From assembly GCA_039029395.1 (NCBI GenBank), contig JBCCGG010000040.1, forward strand, positions 1 to 55,041: a DNA stretch of 55,041 nt, in the 5' to 3' direction. Positions within the stretch are counted from its first letter, which is position 1, and every line of letters starts with the position of its first letter. The position numbers and the translations under genes are program-made. Below the pieces are notes generated by a model. The model ran no database searches. It saw only the letters and a program-made list of their open reading frames with translations, and was not told the origin of the DNA. This document shows positions 33,101 through 39,430 of this stretch, piece after piece. This stretch comes from JBCCGG01 sp039029395 (GTDB taxonomy: Bacteria > Pseudomonadota > Alphaproteobacteria > Kiloniellales > JAKSDN01).

Positions 33101-33823
33101 GAAGTTGGTGCCGGTGCCAGAGCCGTACTTGAAGAGGCGCGCCTCGCGCACCCAGAGGTCCATGATGCCCTGCTCGTTGACCAAGTCGTCGTTGATCGAC
33201 TGGATAAAGCAGGCGTGGGGCTGGGGCCGCTCGTAGGCTGAGCCCGAGGACTCCAGCGCGCCGGACTCGTGGTCCACGAAGAAGTGGCCTTGGCCCGGGC
33301 CGTCGATGCCGTAGGCCCAGTGCAGGCCGGTGTTGAACCATTGGGGCGAGTTGGGCGCGGCGCGCTGCTGGGCCAGCATGACCCGAACCTCGTCGAAGTA
33401 AGCCTGGGCGTCTTCCTCGCTGTCGAAGTAGCCGCCCTTCCAGCCCCAGTAGGTCCAGGTGCCGACCAGCCGGTCGAAGACTTGGCGGCAGCTGGTCTCG
33501 CCGCTCTCGCGCCGCTCCTCGGGCAGCTTGGCAAGCGCCTCGTCGTCGGCTTTGGCGCGCCACAGCCAAGAGGGAATTGAGGGCTCTTCAACGCGCTTAA
33601 GCGCCGCCGGCACGCCGCGCTTGCGGAAGTACTTCTGAGCCAGGATGTCGGCTGCTACCTGGCTCCAGCCGGCTGGCACCTCGATGTCCTTGGCCGAGAA
33701 CACAACCGAGCCGTCCGGGTTGCGGATCTCGCTCGAGGTGCGCCGAAACGCTATATCCCGGTAGACGTGATCGCTGCTGTATGGCCCTTTGACGGGCTTC
33801 GTGAAACGACGCGCAATGCGCAT
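30137..33823 (-). CDS. nrdJ: Vitamin B12-dependent (class II) ribonucleotide reductase
   Basis: A 1228-residue adenosylcobalamin-dependent reductase that converts ribonucleotides to deoxyribonucleotides with or without oxygen. Landmarks: 'CFIQSINDDL' (about residue 205), 'LFKYGSGTGTNFSALRGSSE' (about 225), the active-site 'NPCSEYMFLDDTACNLASLN' (about 475) with the radical-site cysteine, and the C-terminal zinc/redox motif with 'CGECGNF' and 'CLKCTTCG' (about 1200-1228). The ATG at 33823 gives the family start 'MRIARRF'; the frame extends 51 nt further upstream. NrdR-like boxes precede it and an intrinsic terminator follows, so it is a single-gene unit. Length matches the long alphaproteobacterial form. 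Confidence 0.97.
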   Translation of the reverse strand: MRIARRFTKPVKGPYSSDHVYRDIAFRRTSSEIRNPDGSVVFSAKDIEVPAGWSQVAADILAQKYFRKRGVPAALKRVEEPSIPSWLWRAKADDEALAKLPEERRESGETSCRQVFDRLVGTWTYWGWKGGYFDSEEDAQAYFDEVRVMLAQQRAAPNSPQWFNTGLHWAYGIDGPGQGHFFVDHESGALESSGSAYERPQPHACFIQSINDDLVNEQGIMDLWVREARLFKYGSGTGTNFSALRGSSEPLSGGGKSSGLMSFLKVGDRAAGAIKSGGTTRRAAKMVTVDLDHPDIEAYINWKVVEEQKVAALVAGSKLCHKHLNAVLQACATGTDDHRFEPKRNPVLKKALKAARRALVPEAALQRTLQYARQGYSKMDFPIYDLDWDSEAYLTVSGQNSNNSVRVPNSFLEALETDSDWELIRRTDRQIAKTLKARDLWQQIAEAAWACADPGVQYDTTINDWHTCPAGGRINGSNPCSEYMFLDDTACNLASLNLMTFRDEAGDFAVEDFSHAVRLLTVTLEISVLMAQFPSKEIARLSYDYRTLGLGFANIGGLLMARGISYDSDEGRALAGAISALMTGTAYATSAEMAGELGSFPSYRENAEAMLRVIRNHRRAAHGEADGYEELSIKPVPLDAANCPEPELVGAAKAAWDRALSFGDLHGYRNAQVTVIAPTGTIGLVMDCDTTGIEPDFAIVKFKKLAGGGYFKIINRTVPDALRTLGYGEHEIEAIIRYAVGHGTLRDAPAINYDTLLAKGFTESALGSLESSLASAFDIRFAFNKWTLGESFCLETLGFSEAQLADAAFDMLGALGFSEAQIERANVHCCGAMTLEGAPGLKAEHLAVFDCANPCGRTGKRSLSVESHIRMMAASQPFISGAISKTINMPHQATVEDCKAAYQLSWRLGLKANALYRDGSKLSQPLSSNTLIGAEADEEDEAEEVVEQIAAAPDAKRAEIVAERVIERVVERINERRRLPQRRKGYTQKAIVGGHKVYLRTGEYEDGAVGEIFIDMHKEGAAFRSLMNNFAIAISIGLQYGVPLEEYVEAFTFTRFEPSGMVEGNDAIKMATSVLDYIFRELAVSYLGRNDLAHAEPGDVLPDSIGRGADEGNLPSQAEEEVVATMRRVASTGYMRNQLLVLNGGMNGGLNGGAGGAVQELAGQGGSVEALAAESALAAQVDLTQERVREARLKGYEGDSCGECGNFTLVRNGTCLKCTTCGATSGCS

Positions 33824-33899
33824 AGGCTGCCCCCTCTTGGTCTGCCCCTGTGATAGGGTTCGCCGCCAAGCCACGGTCTAGAACCCAGCAGATGGTGAC

Positions 33900-33947
33900 C
33901 CACTATATTTTGCGATTTGGTGAGTCGAGTACCACAGTATATAGCGG
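33900..33947 (-). promoter_or_regulatory. Pair of NrdR-box-like elements upstream of nrdJ
   Basis: Two imperfect copies of the NrdR consensus (ACACWATATATWGTGT) are seen: CCACTATATTTTGCGA (33900-33915) and CCACAGTATATAGCGG (33932-33947). Their starts are 32 bp apart, the three-turn phasing typical for NrdR box pairs. They lie 77-124 bp upstream of the nrdJ start. NrdR binds such pairs and represses reductase genes according to nucleotide levels. I saw no cobalamin riboswitch hallmark in the 33824-34207 gap. Confidence 0.72.
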
Positions 33948-34207
33948 CTATTGGCAGATATCGTCAAGCCAAGTCTGGGCCTGCGGGGAAGACTTTTTGG
34001 GCTGCTTTGCGCCAGAAGGAGTTAGCCGCCGAAGCTCGGCTCCCGGGCGAAGCTAGGGGCTGAAAAATAAAATTCTGGATGGAGGTGTCTTTGTGTACCC
34101 GTACCCTCAAATAGAAGAGATCCTCCACCGCGAGAGCCTGCTCGCCCGAACCGACCCGCTCGTGCTAGCGTCTGTTCCGACGGCTGCAAGCTAAGGACAG
34201 GTGGATC

Positions 34208-34735
34208 ATGCCAGGCGAAGCGCGCGAACCGCTCGACTACCGGGAGACGCTCCTGCTGTTCTACGAGGAGGAGATCGAAGGCGAGGCCTACTTCGCTGCA
34301 TTGGCCGAGCGTCATGACGGCCACCCAAAAGAAGCGCTGATTCTGCTGGCCCGTGTGGAAACCGCGGTCGCGGCCATCGTCGCGCCCTTGCTGGGCCGCC
34401 ATGGGCTGGTCGCCAAGGACCGGGCCGCCTTGCACGCCTGCGGCCGCGCCCAGGCCGACGCCAAGAATGGCGTCTCCTGGCCCGAGCTGGTCGCCGAGAT
34501 GACTCGAGATTTCCGGGTCTTTGTCGAGGAGTTCGAAGCGCTGGAGCGTCTGGCGCCGCCGAACGACCGGGAGCGCTTGCGCATACTCACCGAGCACGAG
34601 ACCGCCGCCATCGCCTTCCTGGAGCTGGAGGCCGCCGGCGACCCGGCGAGCCTCGCCCCGCTCGAGCGTTACCTGACGCGCTACGGCGCCGACGATAGGG
34701 CGGGCCCCACGCGGCTGACCGAGCCGGCCACCTAG
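34208..34735 (+). CDS. Hypothetical protein with a ferritin-like helical pattern
   Basis: A 175-residue all-helical protein. The N-terminal helix 'LLFYEEEIEGEAYFAALAER' and a later helix 'LTEHETAAIAFLELEAAG' (about 130) carry the E...E-x-x-H spacing seen in ferritin/rubrerythrin-like diiron proteins. The middle helices ('KEALILLARVETAVAAIVAP', 'LVAEMTRDFRVFVEEFEALE') complete a plausible four-helix bundle. No family was recognised with certainty. It may be a small diiron or oxidative-stress protein. It is followed convergently by the carboxyl methyltransferase gene, with 21 bp between. Confidence 0.6.
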   Translation: MPGEAREPLDYRETLLLFYEEEIEGEAYFAALAERHDGHPKEALILLARVETAVAAIVAPLLGRHGLVAKDRAALHACGRAQADAKNGVSWPELVAEMTRDFRVFVEEFEALERLAPPNDRERLRILTEHETAAIAFLELEAAGDPASLAPLERYLTRYGADDRAGPTRLTEPAT

Positions 34736-34756
34736 GGCTCTGGTCCCGTCCGCCGA

Positions 34757-35896
34757 TCAATCCTCCGCCCGGCGGCTCAACAGCACGGCGTTGGAGATAT
34801 GGTGGAAGGTGTAGCGCTCGGGTGCGCGCCGGAAGGTCTGTTCCAGATGAGTGAAGACGTGGGCGATCAAGCGCTTGAGCTGGCGGTGCTCGGCAAAGGC
34901 GCTGCGCAACATGGGCTCGGTGAAGGCGCGGAAGAAACTGGTGTAGTCCCGGGCGTAGGTCGCCGCGTTGCCGCTCTGGCGGTAGGCCTCGATGAAAGGC
35001 ACCGGTACATCGAAGGTCTCGGCCCGCTCGAGCCGGTAGAGCCGGGCGAGCGGCGCCGCGGGCCCGGTGACCGGCGCGGTCGTCTCGGCCAAGGTGCGGC
35101 AGTAGACCGGCTGGTAATAGCCCTCGTAGTCCGGGCGCTCGATGATGCCGACCCTGACCGCGGCTAAGAGCGCATCGTTCAAGGCCTCGTGGGTGCGGTC
35201 GCAGCCGAAGCGCACCCCGTCGGAGCCCCAGCACTGCACCAAGAGCAAACCGCCCGGCAGGAGCTCCGTGGCCCGGGCGCTCAGAAAGGCGACCAGGTCG
35301 TCACGGGCTTGGGCGGCGAAGACGGCGCGTTCTGGCCGGCTGACCCGTCCGGGGCTGTCCGGCAGGCTCGGCCCATTGCCTATCACATAGTTCGGCAAAC
35401 GCGCGAGTGGGCGCCGGCTCAAATAGCCGATGGCGTTGAAGCTGGTTGCGATGTGCAGGGAACGCGCCGGCAGTAGCTGATCGTACATGGAGCCGCCGAC
35501 CACCGCGGAAAAGGTCTGCCTGTCCTCGAAGACCGAGCGACCCTCCGGGCGCAGGCTGGTGAAGAGCGCGGCATAATCGTTGGTCGGCAGGTCGCTATGG
35601 AGAGTCTGGATCGGCCGCTGGCTGCGCGCCCGCAAGGCGGCGACCGGCCCCTTCAGGGCGGCGACCGAGTTGGCCCCTTCCGAGCAGCCGAAGTCGGCGA
35701 TTGCGACGGCTGGCAAGGGGTCGGCCAGGGGCATCTCGGCGATCGCCTGCTCGAGCCACGGCAGCACCGGATCGATCGCCGCCAACTGCGAGGCCGAGTT
35801 GCGGTTGTAGTAGCCCTGGCCCAGCATGCCGCGCACGATGGAACGGGCGGCGTTCTCGGCCGTAGATGGTTGGGGTCTGCCGGCGGTCGTGTTCAT
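34757..35896 (-). CDS. SAM-dependent carboxyl methyltransferase (SABATH-like family)
   Basis: A 379-residue protein resembling the plant salicylate/jasmonate carboxyl methyltransferases and their bacterial homologues. Family-like features are the N-terminal 'GMLGQGYYNRNSASQLAAID', the SAM site 'VAIADFGCSEGANSV' (about residue 65), 'LHSDLPTNDYAALF' (about 100), 'IATSFNAIGYLSRRP' (about 150) and 'LLPGGLLLVQCWG' (about 215). These enzymes esterify carboxylates of small acids; the substrate here is unknown. A GTG 15 nt upstream could also be used. It stands alone on the minus strand. Confidence 0.82.
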   Translation of the reverse strand: MNTTAGRPQPSTAENAARSIVRGMLGQGYYNRNSASQLAAIDPVLPWLEQAIAEMPLADPLPAVAIADFGCSEGANSVAALKGPVAALRARSQRPIQTLHSDLPTNDYAALFTSLRPEGRSVFEDRQTFSAVVGGSMYDQLLPARSLHIATSFNAIGYLSRRPLARLPNYVIGNGPSLPDSPGRVSRPERAVFAAQARDDLVAFLSARATELLPGGLLLVQCWGSDGVRFGCDRTHEALNDALLAAVRVGIIERPDYEGYYQPVYCRTLAETTAPVTGPAAPLARLYRLERAETFDVPVPFIEAYRQSGNAATYARDYTSFFRAFTEPMLRSAFAEHRQLKRLIAHVFTHLEQTFRRAPERYTFHHISNAVLLSRRAED

Positions 35897-35990
35897 CTTT
35901 TTGCTTTGCACCTCTGGAAGGGATTGCGCGCGAACGATCTCGTTTCCCTTCCATATGGCGCGGCAAGATTACGGCCGCTTGGCCAAGAGA

Positions 35991-36575
35991 TTAACTCCCA
36001 TCAAGGTGGCCGCCCGGCCCGAACAGCCAGGAGCGGAACAGGCGGGTCATGCGCGGCATAATCACATAGGTCATGAGCGGCACCGCGAGCGCGCTCGCGA
36101 TGAAGGCGTGCAGCAGGATCGGCAACTCTCCGAACAGCGCCTCAAGCAGAATGGCGATCACCATGATCAGCGGGAAAAGCGCGAGCCAGGTGACCACCGC
36201 CATTTTGTGGCGCGGCGGCGGCACGAGCGCGCCTTGGCCCGGCAAGGTGAACCAGGCCTCCAGGCCGGTCAGCACCTGCCACGGCGAGGTGTGAACGGCA
36301 AGCGCGGTCAGGCGGGTCATCCACTTTCGCCGCTCGGACGAACGCTCCCAGCGGCGCAGCGCGGCCGCGCTCTCGAAATGCAGGATCAGCCGGTAATCCA
36401 GGTAGGACCCGGTCTCGCTCTTGATCACCTCCCGGCTCTGAATACCGCCGAAGGCCCGGGCTTCCTGGTAGATGCCTGCCAAGAGCGCTTCGTAGGCCTG
36501 CTCGAAGGCCCGGTCGACCTTCTGGGTGAAGGTCGCGGTCGCCTGCATGCCGCTACCGTCTTGCCGTTCCGCCAT
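35991..36575 (-). CDS. Membrane-anchored antibiotic biosynthesis monooxygenase (ABM) domain protein
   Basis: A 194-residue protein. Residues 10-105 form a ferredoxin-like ABM domain ('VDRAFEQAYEALLAGIYQEA', 'YLDYRLILHFESAAALRRWE'), and two transmembrane helices follow (about 125-147 and 152-172). This ABM plus two-helix layout is a known bacterial family with no firm function; some ABM proteins oxidise quinone-like compounds or degrade haem. It lies 94 bp upstream of the carboxyl methyltransferase start on the same strand and could be co-transcribed with it. Confidence 0.82.
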   Translation of the reverse strand: MAERQDGSGMQATATFTQKVDRAFEQAYEALLAGIYQEARAFGGIQSREVIKSETGSYLDYRLILHFESAAALRRWERSSERRKWMTRLTALAVHTSPWQVLTGLEAWFTLPGQGALVPPPRHKMAVVTWLALFPLIMVIAILLEALFGELPILLHAFIASALAVPLMTYVIMPRMTRLFRSWLFGPGGHLDGS

Positions 36576-36763
36576 CGTGCCCCCTTGCTCCGGTCCGCCG
36601 CTGTCTTGTCACGCTAGTCTAGGCCGGATCGGCGCGGACGATCTGCCGAAAATTCCGATCGGCGTCGAGCCGCCGCTCCCGCGCCGCGGTTTGCGCAAGA
36701 GATGACCTTTGGCTCGAGAGCTGGTAATTTAATTCCCCGCGCAACCAATAATGGGAGGCACCG

Positions 36764-37315
36764 CTGTCCGAGTCTACGCGCCCCATTGACCCGGCCCCGT
36801 CCGAAAGCGACCCGGCGTGCCTGCAGGTGAGCGACACCGCAAGCGTCGCGCCGGTGGGACCCCAGCTACCCGAGGAAACCCGGGCAGCGTTGCGTCTGAT
36901 CGGGGCGACCGGCAGCACCGACCGGGACCTGGCCCATCGCTTGGCCGGGCAGGTCGCCGAGAGCCTGTGGCTGCCGAGCGATTTGAGCGCGGCCGAGAAG
37001 CAGTCGCGGATCGAGGCGGCGCTGGCCACCCTGGAAGGGATCGCGCCCCGGGGCGCGCTCGAGGGGCTCTTGGCGAGCCAGATGGTGGCGACCCACCAGG
37101 CCGCCATGGAGTGCCTGCGCCGGGCCATGATCGAGGGCCAGCCGAGCCGGGGGCGCGACGCCAACCTGCGCCACGGCGCCAAGCTCATGGCGCTCTTCGC
37201 CCAGCAGCTCGAGGCGCTCGAGCGCCAGCGCGGCCGCGGCCGCCACCGGGTCACGGTGGAGCACGTGCGCATCGCGCAGATCAAGACCCAGCGCCGCTAC
37301 CGCGCGGAGGAATGA
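36764..37315 (+). CDS. Hypothetical protein coupled to an HGGxxGN-type protein
   Basis: A soluble helical protein of 183 residues if it starts at CTG 36764, which has GGGAGG 5 nt upstream, or 162 residues from GTG 36827, which lacks a good ribosome site. It contains 'GLLASQMVATHQAAMECLRR' and 'ANLRHGAKLMALFAQQLEAL', and ends with 'VTVEHVRIAQIKTQRRYRAE'. I recall such 'THxAAMECxRRA' proteins paired with small HGGxxGN proteins in Alphaproteobacteria and phages; the function is unknown. The stop overlaps the next ATG (ATGA). Confidence 0.65.
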   Translation: MSESTRPIDPAPSESDPACLQVSDTASVAPVGPQLPEETRAALRLIGATGSTDRDLAHRLAGQVAESLWLPSDLSAAEKQSRIEAALATLEGIAPRGALEGLLASQMVATHQAAMECLRRAMIEGQPSRGRDANLRHGAKLMALFAQQLEALERQRGRGRHRVTVEHVRIAQIKTQRRYRAEE

Positions 37316-37566
37316 GCCAACGCACTGCCCGGGCCGCCAGCCCGCGCTGCGGCGCGCGCACGAGGGCCGGCACGCCCTGCCGCCTGCCGCCGGTCAGGGG
37401 CCGCCCGCGCTGCCGCATGCACGGCTGCGCCCCCGGCGCCGGCGGGCAGAAAGGCAACAAGAACGCGCTCAAGCACGGGTACTATACGAAGCGGGCGGTG
37501 GAGGACCGCAAGATGCTGGTCAAGCTGACACGATTATGGGGGTTGAAGACGGGGCCGGAAGGATGA
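37312..37566 (+). CDS. Small HGGxxGN-type conserved protein
   Basis: An 84-residue basic protein with the pattern C-G-A-R-T-R-x-G-T-P-C, then C-R-M-H-G and 'GGQKGNKNALKHGYYTKRA'. This matches the small 'HGGxxGNxNAxKHG' proteins found in many phages and proteobacterial genomes. The cysteines and histidine may form a small zinc site. It starts at the ATG overlapping the upstream stop; the same frame reads further upstream only as antisense-like text. Confidence 0.75.
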   Translation: MSQRTARAASPRCGARTRAGTPCRLPPVRGRPRCRMHGCAPGAGGQKGNKNALKHGYYTKRAVEDRKMLVKLTRLWGLKTGPEG

Positions 37567-37687
37567 GGGCGCGAACTCTCTCTTACGAGACGGCGATCAA
37601 ACCTGTGTGTTGACCCCCAAGTTACCTCGTCAAGTAAAACTGTCCCCAGTTCATTTCTCTTCTGCAATATTGGAAAACAACCATTGA

Positions 37688-37816
37688 GATCACAGAGGTC
37701 ACCGAGGAGTCGCAGAGTACACAGAGCGGATTGGGGCTTGTCCCAATGTTCCCGAACGCACTTGCACCGCAGACCTATTGAAGGTGATTTCGGAACTCTC
37801 GGTGATCTCTGCGATC
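37688..37816. repeat. Non-coding inverted-repeat element of about 130 bp
   Basis: GATCACAGAGGTCACCGAG (37688-37706) is inverted as CTCGGTGATCTCTGCGATC (37798-37816); 17 of 19 positions pair. A smaller hairpin, TTGGGGCTTGTCCCAA (37731-37746), lies inside. The unit resembles the short 'cacagaggtcac' dispersed repeats I remember from environmental proteobacterial genomes and could be a REP/MITE-like element. The rest of the 37567-37830 gap holds no gene that I can see. Confidence 0.6.
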
Positions 37817-37830
37817 CCGCTTTTTGGTTC

Positions 37831-38058
37831 TTAGAGAGTCACCGCCCAAACGATCACCCCGATCACCCCCGCAACCGCCGCAAGGCACAGCAGCGAGAAC
37901 ACGATCTCCGCCGCCACGCGCAGGCCCGAGAGTCGGGCCCAGCGCTGTCGGGTGGCGGCGCGGTAGCGCGCCGAGAAGATGAAGCGCAAGGGCCCCGCGA
38001 CGCCGTCGGCCAGAATGTGCAGCAGGAAATCGAGCAGCGCCTCCAGCACTGTCGACAT
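37831..38058 (-). CDS. Small membrane protein
   Basis: A 75-residue protein with a hydrophobic/amphipathic N-terminal segment ('VLEALLDFLLHILADGVAGP'), a basic middle ('YRAATRQRWARLSG') and a clear C-terminal transmembrane helix ('IVFSLLCLAAVAGVIGVIVW'). No family was recognised. It begins 6 nt after the stop of the peroxiredoxin-like gene, so it belongs to the same unit and is probably controlled by the same TetR operator. Confidence 0.7.
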   Translation of the reverse strand: MSTVLEALLDFLLHILADGVAGPLRFIFSARYRAATRQRWARLSGLRVAAEIVFSLLCLAAVAGVIGVIVWAVTL

Positions 38059-38064
38059 TCAGCG

Positions 38065-38631
38065 TTACGCCGCGCTCGCCTGGTGGTGGTCCTGGACCTC
38101 GCCGCGCGCCGGGTAGTCCTTGGCCAGCACGAACTCGACCGCCTTCAAAATCTCGCCGAAGTTGGGCCGGGCGAAGGGCATGGTCTGCACCGAACCGAAG
38201 TAGAGCGTGCCGTCGGCGCGCACCAGATAGAGCGCCGGCTCGCTAAAGAGCGCCGGCTCCTCTATGCCGATCGAGGTCTTGCCCCGGCCGCTCGATATGA
38301 AGAGGCCCCATTGGCGCGCCACGTCCAGATCCAGGCCGTAGCCCAGGGTCACGTGCTCCAGGCCCCAGTCCGCCTTGGTCTGGGCCGCCCGGGACTCCTC
38401 GTCGCTGCTGATCGCGACGACCGCGACGCCGAGCTTGGCGAAGGCCTCCTGCTTGCGGTCCAGATCGCGCAGGTAGTTGGAGCAGATCGGGCAATGGAGG
38501 CCGCGATAGAACACCACCATGGTGAAGTTCTCCGGGCTCTGGTCGGCCAGGCGCCAGGTGCCGCCGCCGACCGTGGACACGGCGAGCTCGGGCACGGCTT
38601 GGCGGGGAAAGAGCGGGGTCGGTGCGGTCAT
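38065..38631 (-). CDS. Peroxiredoxin-like protein (AhpC/TSA superfamily)
   Basis: A 188-residue thioredoxin-fold protein. The redox centre is 'VVFYRGLHCPICSNYLRDLD' (about residues 39-58), a C-x-x-C instead of the usual single peroxidatic Cys of PVC(T/S) type. 'AISSDEESRAAQTKADWGL' and 'EPALYLVRADGTLYFGSVQT' complete the fold. It likely reduces peroxides or thiols in the cytoplasm. A TetR gene lies just upstream on the same strand and a palindromic site sits between the two. Confidence 0.87.
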   Translation of the reverse strand: MTAPTPLFPRQAVPELAVSTVGGGTWRLADQSPENFTMVVFYRGLHCPICSNYLRDLDRKQEAFAKLGVAVVAISSDEESRAAQTKADWGLEHVTLGYGLDLDVARQWGLFISSGRGKTSIGIEEPALFSEPALYLVRADGTLYFGSVQTMPFARPNFGEILKAVEFVLAKDYPARGEVQDHHQASAA

Positions 38632-38691
38632 GGGATCAGCCTCCTGGATAGGGATGTTTTGGGGGTCGGCAGCAAAGAGTGCGGTTTAAAT

Positions 38692-38707
38692 CGGAACGGA
38701 CGTTCCG
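38692..38707. promoter_or_regulatory. Palindromic TetR-type operator before the peroxiredoxin gene
   Basis: CGGAACG (38692-38698) and CGTTCCG (38701-38707) form a perfect 7-bp inverted repeat with a 2-nt spacer, a form common for TetR-family operators. It lies between the end of the TetR gene (38712) and the start of the peroxiredoxin gene (38631), about 60 bp upstream of the latter. Confidence 0.7.
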
Positions 38708-38711
38708 CTAT

Positions 38712-39308
38712 TCAAGGCCCGCCGTCCTGTTCAACGGCCGCCAAGGTGACCCGCACCACGTCGTGCAGCACCGCCGGATCGGCCTTGGCGCGGATCAGCA
38801 CCCGCAGGCCCTGGACCGCGCCGGTCAGGTAGCGCGCCAAGGCCCGGGCGTCCCGGCGCGGGTCGAGCGTGCCTTCCGATTGCGCCCGGCACAGCAGCAC
38901 GTAGAAGGATTCCTCGATGTTGCCGATCGCCAGACGCAGGCGCTGCTCCACGATCCGGTCGTGGGGCGCCAGCTCGACCGCACTGTTGGTCAAGAAGCAG
39001 CCCAGATAGCGCTCCCGGCCGAGCGAGACGGCGATCAGATCGTCGAAGAAGCCGGCCAGGATCTCGAGCGGCGGGCCGGGGCGCTTGAGCTTGGCCAAGC
39101 GCTTGTGACTGACGTGCTCCACATAGTGGTCGATCGTCGCCATGAAGAGGTCGTGCTTGTCGCCGAAGCTGTCGTAGAGACTGGCCCGGTTGATGCCCAT
39201 GGCCGAGACCAGCTCCTGCACCGAGGTCGCCTCGTAGCCCTTGCGCCAGAAAAGCCGCATGGCCTTGTCCAGCACCTGGTCGTGCTCGAATGCCTTATGC
39301 CGTCCCAT
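38712..39308 (-). CDS. TetR/AcrR family transcriptional regulator
   Basis: A 198-residue TetR regulator beginning 'MGRHKAFEHDQVLDKAMRLF', with helix-turn-helix 'GYEATSVQELVSAMGINRAS' and 'LYDSFGDKHDLF' (about residues 24-55). The C-terminal domain contains 'YLGCFLTNSAVELAPHDRIV'. It sits directly upstream of the peroxiredoxin-like gene and membrane protein, with the CGGAACG-CGTTCCG operator in between. It probably represses these genes until an electrophile or oxidant is bound; the ligand is inferred only from the target. Confidence 0.9.
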   Translation of the reverse strand: MGRHKAFEHDQVLDKAMRLFWRKGYEATSVQELVSAMGINRASLYDSFGDKHDLFMATIDHYVEHVSHKRLAKLKRPGPPLEILAGFFDDLIAVSLGRERYLGCFLTNSAVELAPHDRIVEQRLRLAIGNIEESFYVLLCRAQSEGTLDPRRDARALARYLTGAVQGLRVLIRAKADPAVLHDVVRVTLAAVEQDGGP

Positions 39309-39370
39309 GGCTCTCCAAGATGCGCCCGAATCAGGCGCCGTTCAAACGACGGACAGGGTGGCGCCCATCA

Positions 39371-39399
39371 CTGACAGCCGCCCCCTGATTCGCTAGAAT
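39371..39399 (+). promoter_or_regulatory. Promoter of the STAND NTPase operon
   Basis: CTGACA (39371-39376) and TAGAAT (39394-39399) are spaced by exactly 17 bp and read toward the NTPase gene, placing the transcript start near 39406 and a short leader of about 25 nt. No Shine-Dalgarno is evident before the ATG at 39431. Confidence 0.55.
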
Positions 39400-39430
39400 G
39401 CTTATAACTCGCAAATGAGTATAGTCCCAA

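Noticed and set aside
33824..34207. Cobalamin riboswitch upstream of nrdJ
   Set aside because: A B12-dependent enzyme might have one, but no B12-box-like sequence or suitable structure was visible; NrdR-like boxes were found instead.
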